A DNA stretch of 64,000 nucleotides from the NCBI RefSeq assembly GCF_008298035.1, contig NZ_CP042910.1, positions 5,533,001 through 5,597,000 on the forward strand, written 5' to 3'. How positions within the stretch are numbered: position 1 is the stretch's first letter; every line of letters begins with the position of its first letter. This document shows, piece by piece, positions 25,606-36,200 of this stretch. Origin of the DNA: Gimesia maris. GTDB taxonomy: Bacteria; Planctomycetota; Planctomycetia; Planctomycetales; Planctomycetaceae. The notes beneath the pieces are model-generated. The model did not search any database. It worked only from the letters and a program-made list of their open reading frames with translations, and was not told the origin of the DNA. Made by a program: the position numbers and the translations under genes.

Positions 25606-27324
25606 TCAGACATTGATCAGGGGAGTGGCGTGCCACTTGCTGGCAAGAATCGACTCTTCAATCTCATCCCCACAGATTGGTTTCGAGTAAAAGTAGCCCT
25701 GCCCCAGTCGGCATCCCAGCCCCTGCAGAAGCTGCAACTGTTCGATATTTTCGATGCCCTCCCCGATCACCTCAAGACCCAGCTTTTCAGCCAGGATGAT
25801 CAGAGCGTGAATCAGCAGGACTTCGCGGTCTCGATCGGATCTTTTGATAAACTCCCGATCCAGTTTCAATACATCGATAGGAAAATCACACAGGCACGAT
25901 AAGGATGAGTAACCGGTACCAAAGTCGTCGACATCCAGTTTGACCCCCAGTTTCTTCAAGTCATTCAAGGTTTCAATGGATGCCTCGCGGTCATGCATAA
26001 TGATGCTTTCGGTTACTTCCAGATGCAGGCACTTTGCCGGAATCTCGTGTTTTTCCAACGCTTCTGCCACGATAGAAACCAGTGTCGGATGCTCCAGTTG
26101 TTTTCGAGACACATTCACATGCAGATTCTCAGGTGCCTGAGGCCCCAGTGTTTTACGCCAGGCTGCCAGTTGCCGACAGGCTTCATCTACTACAAAATTA
26201 CCGACGGGAATAATCATGTCCATCTCTTCTGCGACAGATATGAATTCATCAGGAGGTATCATGCCACATTCGGGGTGGAACCAGCGGATCAAAGCTTCGA
26301 CGCCTCGTAACTCACCGGATTCCAGATCAATAATAGGTTGATAGAACAGTTTCAATTCGTCCCGTGAAATGACATCGCGCAGCTGGTTCTCAATGTAGAG
26401 TCGCTTTTGTGCTTTATCGCGTAATACCCGATCGAAAACAATCGGTCTGTCCTGCTTAGCTGCCTTGGCTTCATACATGGCAAGGTCAGCATCACTGAGC
26501 ATTTCGCTGGCCGTTTCAGACCGATGTTCGCTGGTCACAATACCAATACTCGCGCTGGAATAGATAGTATATCCGCCGAGAATATAAGGCCGCGATAAAG
26601 TCTCCAGCAGACGATTTCCCACGAGGATGGCATCATCAGGCGAGTGTAGATTTTCGAGGAGCACGACAAATTCATCGCCTCCCAGTCGCGCGGCCTGAAT
26701 GGTATCGGAAGCCCGAACCGTTTTACGCAACCGGTCTGCGATCGCCTCCAGCAGTTTATCTCCGACATCATGTCCCAGACTGTCATTGATCAGTTTGAAG
26801 CGATCAAAATCCATAAACAGTAACGCAAAATGTTTACCAGATTTTCGGTCAATGACTTTTTGAATGGACTCCAGTATCGAAACCCGATTCGGGAGTCCCG
26901 TCAGCGGGTCATGGTGTGCCAGGTGCTGCAGGCGCTGCATCAGTCGCTTCTGCTCACTGATATCAATCCGCAGTGCCAGATAGCCATCGATTTTCCCCTG
27001 ATCATTGAACATGGGAACGATCGTGGTATTCACCCAGTACAAACGACCGTTTTTGGCTTTGTTACAGATCTCACCCCGCCATGTTTTGCCACGGCGGATG
27101 GTGCGATACATTTCTCTAAAAAATTCGTTGGAATGCTGATCGGAACGCAAAATACGATGATCGGAACCAATTAACTCTTCGCGAGTATAACCTGAGATCT
27201 GACAGAAGTTATCATTGACGTCCAGGATTCTTCCTTTTGTATCGTTGATGGCCACAATTCCAGCTTCATCAACGGCATCACGGAATGCCTGCAGATAGAT
27301 TAATTCTGAATGAATGTCAGTCAC
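25606..27324 (-). CDS. PAS-GGDEF-EAL cyclic-di-GMP protein
   Basis: 572 residues without a membrane segment. A PAS domain (residues ~5-130: GRILDVNDNFCQISGYTREEL, PAC-like NGRLYWVNTTIVPM), GGDEF (~140-305) with intact LGGDEF near residue 215, and EAL (~310-560) with intact GVEALIRW near 340 and DDFGTGYSSL. Both catalytic signatures are preserved, so both diguanylate cyclase and phosphodiesterase activities are possible. Cytosolic sensor of unknown signal. Confidence 0.93.
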   Translation of the reverse strand: MTDIHSELIYLQAFRDAVDEAGIVAINDTKGRILDVNDNFCQISGYTREELIGSDHRILRSDQHSNEFFREMYRTIRRGKTWRGEICNKAKNGRLYWVNTTIVPMFNDQGKIDGYLALRIDISEQKRLMQRLQHLAHHDPLTGLPNRVSILESIQKVIDRKSGKHFALLFMDFDRFKLINDSLGHDVGDKLLEAIADRLRKTVRASDTIQAARLGGDEFVVLLENLHSPDDAILVGNRLLETLSRPYILGGYTIYSSASIGIVTSEHRSETASEMLSDADLAMYEAKAAKQDRPIVFDRVLRDKAQKRLYIENQLRDVISRDELKLFYQPIIDLESGELRGVEALIRWFHPECGMIPPDEFISVAEEMDMIIPVGNFVVDEACRQLAAWRKTLGPQAPENLHVNVSRKQLEHPTLVSIVAEALEKHEIPAKCLHLEVTESIIMHDREASIETLNDLKKLGVKLDVDDFGTGYSSLSCLCDFPIDVLKLDREFIKRSDRDREVLLIHALIILAEKLGLEVIGEGIENIEQLQLLQGLGCRLGQGYFYSKPICGDEIEESILASKWHATPLINV

Positions 27325-27678
27325 GTTAGTAGTCCCGGCTTAAATTGCTCGTGCGGAATGGTTACACCATTCAGTTGACTTGTCGTTCGCTCTCAGTCTT
27401 CTGAATTACTTCCTTTCGGCTTCACTGATCTGTCACAAGTGAATATTTTTCCATCTCGTGACGTGTTAAAAGTCTAGGACAGAATAAAAACGCAATACGA
27501 ATATTTACCGAAGAGAAGAGAGATCACCCTGTCGGTCACACGGTTAAACAGGATCGTACTGGTTATAAGGCCTGGCAGAGGCGATTTTGAGGGGGCAAAG
27601 ACTCAATCAGGTAACGCAGCCGGTCAGCAGCAGAGCCATACCAGTGAACTTGAAATAAACGAGGATTCAATAAAAACA
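27325..27678. other. Intergenic region without a gene
   Basis: About 350 nt between the start of the PAS-GGDEF-EAL gene and the terminator at 27679. I see no credible coding frame, tRNA or repeat. The promoter of the 27324 gene should lie in its left part. Confidence 0.5.
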
Positions 27679-27716
27679 GCCCGGAAGACTCTGGATGCAG
27701 TCTTCCGGGCTTTATT
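27679..27716 (-). terminator. Rho-independent terminator, bidirectional
   Basis: GCCCGGAAGACT, 8-nt loop, AGTCTTCCGGGC: a perfect 12-bp stem. On the minus strand it is followed by TGTTTTTATT and lies ~34 nt after the FMN reductase stop, so it ends that operon. On the plus strand TTTATT follows. Confidence 0.9.
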
Positions 27717-27743
27717 CTGAACCAACAGCAAAATCACTTCGGA

Positions 27744-28322
27744 TCAGCTGGTCAGTTTACTCACTGTTTCTGCCAGAGTTTTACCGAGACTCTCGACGTT
27801 CTGCTGCAGCGAGGTATCCTTGAGCTGGCCTTCGTCATCGAATGCCTGGGCAGCATTGGATATCGTGACCTGGGTTGGTAAGACTGTGACCTGAATGTTG
27901 CTCAAAATTGAGCGCACGTGGACCAGCCCCCGCAGGCCCCCCAGTACTCCCGGAGAAGCGGACACCAGAGCAGCAACTTTGCCTCGATACGCCTGCAGAG
28001 GCGATTCCCCTTCTGCCTTTCGTGATACCCAGTCAATTGTGTTTTTCAACAGGGGAGTAATCGAGCTGTTGTACTCCGGCGAAGCAATCAGCAAACCGTC
28101 GTTTTCAAAGAACAACTGTTTGAGTTGTGTTGCCGCTTCAGGAGTCCCTTCTTCCCGTTCCAGATCTTCGTTCATCAGGGGGAGGGGGTAATCTTTAAGA
28201 TCGACGACGGTAACATCGGCACCCGCGGCACGGGCTCCGGCAACGGCGATCTGCAGGACCTGTCTGTTATAAGAATTCCGGCGCGTGCTGCCCGCAAATG
28301 CGAGTATTTTCGATTGAGACAT
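27744..28322 (-). CDS. NADPH-dependent FMN reductase
   Basis: 192 residues from ATG 28322, chosen because AAGGAG lies 9 nt upstream. Flavodoxin-like: FAGSTRRNSYNRQ binds FMN phosphate, then PLPLMNEDLE, then LLIASPEYNSSITPLLKNTIDWVSR, the signature of this quinone/chromate/azo reductase family. Two-electron reduction of quinones or related electrophiles is expected. It is last in the pirin-DoxX-reductase operon. Confidence 0.9.
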   Translation of the reverse strand: MSQSKILAFAGSTRRNSYNRQVLQIAVAGARAAGADVTVVDLKDYPLPLMNEDLEREEGTPEAATQLKQLFFENDGLLIASPEYNSSITPLLKNTIDWVSRKAEGESPLQAYRGKVAALVSASPGVLGGLRGLVHVRSILSNIQVTVLPTQVTISNAAQAFDDEGQLKDTSLQQNVESLGKTLAETVSKLTS

Positions 28323-28394
28323 CTGAATCGACTCCTTCTGACTTTGAGAGATTGATTTAAGGCTGAACCAACCGGCATTGGTCACAGTGAGATC

Positions 28395-28841
<447 letters not shown>

Positions 28842-28887
28842 CACTCTCTCTCCTTGAATTGTATGGATGATTTGAATTCTTATTTTT

Positions 28888-29586
28888 TCAGGCCAGATCA
28901 AACAGCATGATCTCGGCATTGTCTGTCGCGGTAATAAATAACTGTTCCTCATCACTGACGGCAGCACCGTCACTCACTTCCAGTGATACATCATTCAGAC
29001 GGACCGCGCCGCGCAGAACCTGCAGCCAGGCATGCCGCCCCGTCGAAAGTGAATGAGTCACTTGCTGTCCGGAATCCAGCTTCGACAGAAATATCTGTGC
29101 ATCCTGGTGAATCTTCAACGCCCCCTGCTCGGCCTGCGGTGAAGCAACCAGCCTTAACTGATTCTGCTGCTCACTGTCCGGAAAGCGTTTCTGTTCATAA
29201 CCGGGTTCAATCCCCTTCTGTTCCGGATACAGCCAGATCTGATACAGGTGCACCGCTTCACTGTCCGACGGGTTAAATTCACTGTGAGTGATTCCCGTTC
29301 CTGCCGACATCCGCTGGAATTCGCCCGCGTGCAGCACTTCTCCGTTACCCATTGAATCTTTGTGCTCGAGTGCTCCTTCCAGAACATACGTGACGATTTC
29401 CATATCATTATGGGGATGTGTACCGAATCCCTGACCGGGCAGAACCACATCTTCATTCATCACCCGCAGAGCGCGAAATCGCATGTGTTCCGGATCCTGA
29501 TAGGTAGAAAAGGAAAAGGTATGGTGCGTTTTGAGCCAGCCATGATCAGCGTGACCCCGTTCTTTCGACTTACGAACCTGAATCAT
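28888..29586 (-). CDS. Pirin family protein (YhhW-like)
   Basis: 232 residues with two cupin domains. The metal ligands sit exactly as in E. coli YhhW: H57 and H59 (THPHNDME), H101 and E103 (GITHSEFNP). YhhW has quercetinase activity in vitro; the natural substrate is open. First gene of a MarR-linked operon, with an operator-like palindrome ~36 nt upstream. Confidence 0.9.
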   Translation of the reverse strand: MIQVRKSKERGHADHGWLKTHHTFSFSTYQDPEHMRFRALRVMNEDVVLPGQGFGTHPHNDMEIVTYVLEGALEHKDSMGNGEVLHAGEFQRMSAGTGITHSEFNPSDSEAVHLYQIWLYPEQKGIEPGYEQKRFPDSEQQNQLRLVASPQAEQGALKIHQDAQIFLSKLDSGQQVTHSLSTGRHAWLQVLRGAVRLNDVSLEVSDGAAVSDEEQLFITATDNAEIMLFDLA

Positions 29587-29621
29587 TTTGAGACTCCTCT
29601 ACTGAACAGTACAACTTTAGC

Positions 29622-29636
29622 TTACATGTAAACTAT
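29622..29636. promoter_or_regulatory. MarR-type operator upstream of pirin
   Basis: TTACATGTAA palindrome followed by ACTAT. The 15-mer TTACATGTAAACTAT matches TTACACATAAACTAT at 30164-30178 upstream of the marR gene at 13 of 15 positions. This sharing between the pirin promoter and the marR promoter suggests one repressor controls both. Confidence 0.65.
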
Positions 29637-29651
29637 TTGGATAAAAAATTT

Positions 29652-30140
29652 TCAACCTGCTATTTCCGTTACTGCACCAGACTTCCTGGCTTTGACCAGC
29701 AACCGGCTTAACTCTTTCAGTTCTGACTTTGTCAAGTGACCAATGAGCCGTTGATGCAGTTCCCGTCCCGGCTCATCTATCTCTTTTAATAACGTCACCG
29801 CTTTTTCTGTCAATGCGACAAAAACAACGCGGCGGTCTGCAGAACACCGTTTCCGGGTGACCAGCCCCAGTTTTTCCAGCCGGTCAATCAGCCCGGTAAT
29901 GGCGGGAACAACCTGAATCATCCGACTGGCAATCTCCAGACTCGGCAGGGGACGCCCCTCCCCACGCAAAATCCGTAAAACGTTATACTGTGAACAGGTT
30001 AAACCATATATACGAAACAACTTGCCGAGACGATTCTGATACTGATCGCTGGTACGCAATACATTCAGAACCGCCTCGATCTCAGGGGACTCGAAGGCCT
30101 GCTTCTTCTTGATTTCCTGTTGCAGTTGTTTGTGTGTCAT
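29652..30140 (-). CDS. MarR family transcriptional regulator
   Basis: 162 residues. The winged helix is QYNVLRILRGEGRPLPSLEIASRMIQVVPAITGLIDRLEKLGLVTRKRCSADRRVVFVALTEKA, with the D-x-R-x-x wing (ADRRV). It should sense an electrophile or phenolic compound and repress itself and the downstream pirin-DoxX-reductase genes. It is encoded on the same strand as, and ~66 nt before, the pirin gene. Confidence 0.9.
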   Translation of the reverse strand: MTHKQLQQEIKKKQAFESPEIEAVLNVLRTSDQYQNRLGKLFRIYGLTCSQYNVLRILRGEGRPLPSLEIASRMIQVVPAITGLIDRLEKLGLVTRKRCSADRRVVFVALTEKAVTLLKEIDEPGRELHQRLIGHLTKSELKELSRLLVKARKSGAVTEIAG

Positions 30141-30162
30141 GTCTTGTTCCTTACGTAATTAC

Positions 30163-30197
30163 TTTACACATAAACTATCGTCACGTCAATATAGTTT
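30163..30197. promoter_or_regulatory. MarR-type operator upstream of marR
   Basis: TTTACACATAAACTAT at 30163-30178 resembles the site at 29622. AAACTAT (30172-30178) is also inverted as ATAGTTT at 30191-30197, 12 nt further. It lies 23-57 nt upstream of the marR start codon, a position suited to autorepression. Confidence 0.6.
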
Positions 30198-30393
30198 CTA
30201 CAATTTTTCCGCAAAAATAATTTTGGATCGTGTTTACCAGCCGTCTTGCAAGTGATGGATGCCTGAAATCCTCTTTAACAGGAAACGTCGCACTTGAGAT
30301 TTGAAGTCTGATTCATCTTGAGAGTCAGCAGAGTGGAATTTAGAATCAAGAATATTCCCATGTCATACTTTTATTCCTGATGGAGTGATACTC

Positions 30394-30852
30394 ATGATTT
30401 CCATTCGCAATCTGAAAAAGACAGGATTCTCGAAACCAATTCTATCTATCTGCCTGTTAGTCCTCTGCATCGGAGGCTGTTTCCTTCTGGTACAGACTGG
30501 TATCCTGCCCGGTTCACAGATTTCAGAATTTTTGACAAAGCACAACGCAAACGCGTCCCCCCGGATAGCTCAGCAATCAGGTGAAGTACTCCATCGCTTT
30601 TCTCCGCTTTCCAGTGATATCGTAAATACGATTGAAATCTGGAAGCAGGACGATAAATACCAGATAGTTCATCGCCTCAAGAATGGCAGTCAATACGTTC
30701 AGACGGTGATTCCTTCCGCAGATCTGAAACGGTTTACGCCCGTCAAAGCCAGGCGGAGAGAATTTTATTTGCTGACGCATTCAGACTCTACCCTGGAAGC
30801 ATGGGAAAAAGACCGCCGACTTAACAGCTCATTCCGATCCTTTAGCTGCTAG
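30394..30852 (+). CDS. Membrane-anchored hypothetical protein
   Basis: 152 residues from ATG 30394 (GGAG 8 nt upstream). One N-terminal transmembrane segment (ILSICLLVLCIGGCFLLVQTG), then a soluble domain ending in Ser/Cys (SFRSFSC). No family recognised. It precedes the 30868 membrane/HEAT-like gene by 15 nt and is probably co-transcribed with it. Confidence 0.6.
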   Translation: MISIRNLKKTGFSKPILSICLLVLCIGGCFLLVQTGILPGSQISEFLTKHNANASPRIAQQSGEVLHRFSPLSSDIVNTIEIWKQDDKYQIVHRLKNGSQYVQTVIPSADLKRFTPVKARRREFYLLTHSDSTLEAWEKDRRLNSSFRSFSC

Positions 30853-30867
30853 GCTGTTACCGATTTG

Positions 30868-32013
30868 ATGAAACAAGTTGCCCTGTTCTCTGTCGTTCTT
30901 TTTTTGGTTCTGCCAGCGCATGCGGCAGAAGCCTGTATGAACTGCGTGAACAGTGTGACTGATGTCCATACGCCGTTTTTGAACTCACTGATCGGCGTTT
31001 TTTTCATCTGGCTGCTGATTACGCTGATTTTCAATCGGCCGCTCTCTACTGGTACTAAACGGTTTCTGTATTTCGGAGTCCCTGTCTTCGTCCTGGGATT
31101 CCTGCTGATCATTCCCCTGGGGGCAGGTCTGGCTGTCCTCTTCTGCTGGATCATGTTTCTGTTGTATCGAATTCAGCAGATACTCATTAATAAGGATGAT
31201 TCCCTCCGGAAGGATCTGATTCCGTTCAGCGTGAATGCGTTGGCGCTGACGGTTTCGTTTATTCTGATTTTTGTCACGACGACCCAGGCCAATTCCACTC
31301 CGGGACTGATCAGATCAATGGGAAGCGTTTCCCCCTTCTATCCGGGAACCGTTCACAGTGTGATGTCGCGACTGATCCAGCGTGGCCCCGAGGTCGTCGA
31401 TCCGTTAAGTGAGACGCTCGAAAAAACCCTCGACAGAGACTATATCAGCCCGTTCCTGCCTACGCGCATCGCCTACTGTCTTTCCGAGATTGGCAGCCCG
31501 CAGGCGGAGGCGGTTTTGAAGCAGGTTGTTGCAGAAGAAATTGATCTCAGCGACAACGAAAACACGAAATGGGAAGCTGCCGTCTGCTGTCTATATGCCG
31601 ATTGTGCCGGGCCGCGTGCCATACCGGTCCTGCAAACGCTCCTGGAGCGCTCGGATAAAAAACAGCAGTTCATCCCCTTGTGCGCGCTGGTTCGAACGGG
31701 TGACTTCTCTGCAATAGAGACCGTTTTAAAACACGTCGATGAATTGCAGAAACAGTTACAGCAACCCTTCACCAACCGCGGGTTTGCAGCCATGATCAGA
31801 CTCACGCTGCAGGCGCTGGCTGAAGGACAGAGTCCGGTAGATCTCAAAGTGAGCCCCATCTATCATCGCATGTTACTCGGACTGAGACCCGATCATCAGA
31901 CGCAGACCGGCATCGTCTGGAATCAACAGTGGGACGGGGACCTCGACATTCCCGCTCTGCAGGAGCACTGGTCTCAAATTCTCAAGCAGTCAGAACCTAA
32001 TGACGTCGAGTGA
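30868..32013 (+). CDS. Membrane protein with C-terminal helical-repeat domain
   Basis: 381 residues from ATG 30868. Cleavable signal (LFSVVLFLVLPAHAAEA), a CxxC (ACMNC), then four membrane helices to ~155. The C-terminal half (SRLIQRGPEVVDPLSETLEKTL, YCLSEIGSPQAEAVLKQVVAEE, AIPVLQTLLERSDKKQ) has paired-helix HEAT-like repeats, presumably periplasmic. No named family; function unknown. Confidence 0.65.
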   Translation: MKQVALFSVVLFLVLPAHAAEACMNCVNSVTDVHTPFLNSLIGVFFIWLLITLIFNRPLSTGTKRFLYFGVPVFVLGFLLIIPLGAGLAVLFCWIMFLLYRIQQILINKDDSLRKDLIPFSVNALALTVSFILIFVTTTQANSTPGLIRSMGSVSPFYPGTVHSVMSRLIQRGPEVVDPLSETLEKTLDRDYISPFLPTRIAYCLSEIGSPQAEAVLKQVVAEEIDLSDNENTKWEAAVCCLYADCAGPRAIPVLQTLLERSDKKQQFIPLCALVRTGDFSAIETVLKHVDELQKQLQQPFTNRGFAAMIRLTLQALAEGQSPVDLKVSPIYHRMLLGLRPDHQTQTGIVWNQQWDGDLDIPALQEHWSQILKQSEPNDVE

Positions 32014-32143
32014 GCAACAGACGTTTTTCCACAGTCCTGTCAGGCAGACTGGCTTAACCGATACCCCGATTTGCAAACCCGGGTCACACCTGTCAAAATA
32101 CGAGCTGTAATTCTGTTTCCCCCCCTATTGTCATTGCGTTTTT

Positions 32144-33250
32144 ATGACGACCCGATTTAAACTCCTGATCTCTGGCCTGCTGCTGCTGAGTATTGCAATT
32201 CCCATTCTTGATCATACGACCAACTGGCTGGAGCGAGTCACGGACAGGATGCAGGATTTCGCAGAACTGGAGCTGTTTGTCGCCGCTTTTATCGGGCTGG
32301 TGATTCTCCCTTTCAGGCACGAATTCTACCAGTTCACACAGTTGCTGCATCGCCTTGCCGTCCGTTATCTGGATGCGATGGGCGATCACATCTGGGTAGC
32401 AGTGGGGATTGCATTTGGTATTCTGCTGATCCAGATCTCACCGGATAAATCAGAGAAGCCACCTTTCCGATCAAATATCATGCAGAACCTATCGCCATCA
32501 AAGATACAACCCAAAGTAAATATCAATATTCAAACCCCACCTGCGGTGAAGAAGCTGAATCAGGAACTGTATCGCAGCACGTTATTGAACATCCTCTATC
32601 AGAACAGTCCGCGGGGAAGCCGTCCCGAATCTGATGTATTACTCAGACTCATGGATGTCGAGCCTCCCAAAGCAACGACACCCTTGCGACAGGTCACGGT
32701 GATGGAGTTCCTGCAACTCGAACAGGCGGCAGGTAGAACGGTCAACTTGAGCGGTGCATTTCTTAATGAACTGGATCTGAGTCAGAAAAATCTTCAAGTG
32801 CACGGCGTCAAAGGGGTATTGCAGGGGGCGAATTTCAGTTCTGCATCCCTGTTTAAAGCGGATTTCACTGATACGGATTTGCAGGGCGCCGATCTTTCAA
32901 AGGCCCGACTGATTCAGACTCGATTCCTGGGAAGCAACCTGATCGATGCAAACCTGGAAGCCGCCAATCTTCAGAGCGCCATTTTCTCGAGAGCAAGATT
33001 ATCGGGAGCCCGTCTGCATCGAACTTATCTGGTTCAGACGTTTTTCAAAGGAGCTTATCTGAACGGCGCCCTGGTCAATTCAATCAACTGGATTCATGAT
33101 TATAACAGCCTCAATCCGGAATACAGGGCGTTCAGCATCGAATGGCATTCTGTGGTCGAACAACAGGCTGCAGACGGCAATCCTGTCTATGTCATCACAG
33201 GCATTGATCCACCTGTTCAAGCCAGAAAACCGGAACTGGATACCGACTGA
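32144..33250 (+). CDS. Membrane protein with pentapeptide repeats
   Basis: 368 residues. Hydrophobic helices occur at ~5-22 and ~85-100. From residue ~195 to 305 there is a run of A(D/N)LxX pentapeptides: LQGANFSSASLFKADFTDTDLQGADLSKARL and onwards (DANLEAANLQSAIFSRARLSGARL), building a right-handed beta-helix. It is not a DNA-gyrase mimic of the Qnr size and is membrane anchored, so likely a binding scaffold. No operon partner is evident. Confidence 0.85.
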   Translation: MTTRFKLLISGLLLLSIAIPILDHTTNWLERVTDRMQDFAELELFVAAFIGLVILPFRHEFYQFTQLLHRLAVRYLDAMGDHIWVAVGIAFGILLIQISPDKSEKPPFRSNIMQNLSPSKIQPKVNINIQTPPAVKKLNQELYRSTLLNILYQNSPRGSRPESDVLLRLMDVEPPKATTPLRQVTVMEFLQLEQAAGRTVNLSGAFLNELDLSQKNLQVHGVKGVLQGANFSSASLFKADFTDTDLQGADLSKARLIQTRFLGSNLIDANLEAANLQSAIFSRARLSGARLHRTYLVQTFFKGAYLNGALVNSINWIHDYNSLNPEYRAFSIEWHSVVEQQAADGNPVYVITGIDPPVQARKPELDTD

Positions 33251-36200
33251 CTAACTGACGGACTGAAAATCATCTTCCGTCCCCGCCCAGTGGGGATCAT
33301 CCAGTCCTAGATTCATTTTAAATTCTTTGTACGCGGCAAAGATCACCGGAACAACAAACAGTGTCAGTAAGGCAACCGTCATACCGCCAATCACAGGCCA
33401 GGCCATCGCTTTCGCGACATCTGACCCTCGTCCGGTCGAATAGATTACCGGCAGCAGAGCAATGATCGTCGTGAAGGTAGTCATCAGACAGGGGCGGATT
33501 CGTTTGAGCCCCGCCTCCACAACGGCATTGCGAATATCAGTCACGTTCTTTAATCGTTTGCGCGTGAAGACCTGATCCAGATAGGTCGCCATCACCACCC
33601 CATCATCGACGGCAATTCCAAACAGCGCAATGAAACCCACCCAGACCGCAGTATTAATCTGAATATCATTCACCGCCAGCAGAATCATTCCCCCGGCAAA
33701 CGCGACCGGGATCCCGGAGAAGACCGCAAGTGCGATCGGAAAATTACGGAACTGCAGGTAGATAATAAACAGGTTCGTCAAAATCACCAGCGGGACCACC
33801 CACATCAGGCGGTTGTTTGCTTCCACCTGATTCTGGAAGGAACCCACTGCCTGCAATGCATAGCCGGCTGGTAAATCCAGCGAACCATCCTCCTGAGCTG
33901 CCCGCAGACTCTGCTCAACAGCAGCGACCGTCTCCAGCGCGCCTTCCTGCCCCGAAGCAGAAAACGAGACATGTGCCACCAGGCGGGCATCTTCACTGTT
34001 GATCGCACCCGGCCCCCAGGTCGTTTTCATTTCCGCCAGCAGAGATAGAGGAATTATTTCGTCTGAATGGGTGACGACAGGCAGGCGACTCAACTCGTCA
34101 ATCTGCTCACGCAGGTTCCGCTCATAGCGCACACGAATCGGATAGCGTTCGCGTCCTTCGACGGTGCGGGTGACATTCGAACCTCCCAGGGCTGTTTCAA
34201 TAATCTCATTGACCATCGCAGTCGACATCCCGTACCGGGCTGCGTTTTCGCGGTTCACATCAAATTCAACATAAGGTTTTCCCAGTACGATATCCGGGTT
34301 CACCGTAGCCCCATTCACCTGTGGAATCTGTTTCAGATGATCGGCCACGGCAATCGAAGCTTGCGCAAGCCCATCCAGGCTGTCGCCGAAAATACGAATG
34401 GCCATTGGCGCTTTGATTCCGCTCTGCAACATGATCACCCGCCCTTCAATCGGCTGCAACGGAGACGCCGGCGTGACGCCTGGCAGCGTGGCAACCGCGT
34501 TGATCTGTTCCCAGATCTTTTTCGAAGTGGTTCCTTCCCGCCACTCTTCCACCGGCTTGAGCATTACGTAGGTTTCAATCATCGCAGCCGGAGCCGGATC
34601 GAGTGCTGAATCGATGCGACCAATTTTCCCGAGTACATTTTCCACTTCGGGAATCTCTTTAATCAGCGCATCCTGCGTCTGCAGAACTTCCATCGCCTGG
34701 GTAAAGCTGGCAGCAGGATACAGTGTCGGCATATAGAACCAGCTTCCTTCATCCAGAGCAATCCAGTCATTCGATTCCAGTCCCGGAAACAGATGTTTGG
34801 CTTCTACCCAGCCGGGCACTTCATCGGCATCGACGCCCAGGAAGCGAGCCACGCTTTCAAAAGGCTTCAGAACCGCAGGCATGCCGATCCAGGCTCCCAT
34901 CCCCAGTAAAACAACGAGAGTGGGAAACGAGAAGAAAAGCAACTTATACCGCATAAAGAAGCGCAGTGTTGGTTCGTAGAGAAAGTGAATCATTTTCCCG
35001 ATCGGATTTTCATCAACGGGCCGCAATCGTTCGCTCAATATCCAGTAGCTGCAGCTTCCCCCGGCAATGACTGCTCCAGCAGTCAAGGCAATCAGACTGA
35101 TCGACGTGAGACTGACAAGAGTCTCTCCTGCAGACCAGACCAGCAATCCACAGACCAGAGCAAACACGACCGAAATCAGAGTCCTTCGACGGTGTGTTCT
35201 TTGATGTGAAGCCAGAAACAGGCGGCTCAACAGCGGAACCAGCGTGATTGCCACGATCAGGGCAGCAGTGATCGAGAACGTTTTCGTCCAGGCCAGCGGA
35301 GCGAAGAGCTTATAATCCCTTCCAGTGAGCATGAAGACCGGAAAAAAACTAACCACCGTCGTCATTACCGCTGTCACCACAGCGGGAGCCACTTCTGCCG
35401 CGGCAGTATTAATCACTGACAATCGAGCTGCTTTACCTCCCGGTTTCCCTTTGGCTTCCCACTCCGCCAGCTGATCATAGATCGATTCTGAAACGACAAT
35501 CCCCATATCGACCATGGTCCCGATGGCAATCGCTATACCGGCAAGTGACATGATATTCGCATCAATGCCGAAGACATTCATGGCGATGAATGCCATCAGA
35601 ACTGCGATCGGTAAGGTAATAGCGACGACCAGGCTCGCACGCAGATGCAGCAGAAACAGCAGGATCACAACTGCTGTTATGATGACTTCCTGTGTGAGTG
35701 CCGTGGTCAATGTACCGATCGTCTCATTGATCAGCCCCGTGCGGTCGTAGATCAGATCAAATTTGACTCCTTTGAGACTGGGCTCAATCTGCGACATTTT
35801 CAGTTTGATCCGGTCTATCACTTTGCGAGGATTCTCGCCAAACCGCATCACCACCACGCCGCCGACAGCTTCTGCACCATTTAAATCAATGGCACCACGC
35901 CGAAACTCCGGACCAAGCTGCACACTTCCCAGATCACGGATGCGTATAGGTACCCCTTCGCGGGAGCGTATCACAGTCTGTTCAATATCACTGACGGCCT
36001 GACTGGTATCCTGATCAGCCCCGATAAAGCCACGACCACGGATAATATATTCCATGCCACCTGATTCAACGGTTTTAGCACCGACATCGATATTTGATTT
36101 TCGAACCGCATCCGTGACCTGATCAAGGGGAATATCGTGAAAGCGAAGTTTATCCGGGTCGATTTCAATCTGGTACTGCCTCACGTAACCGCCGACGCTG

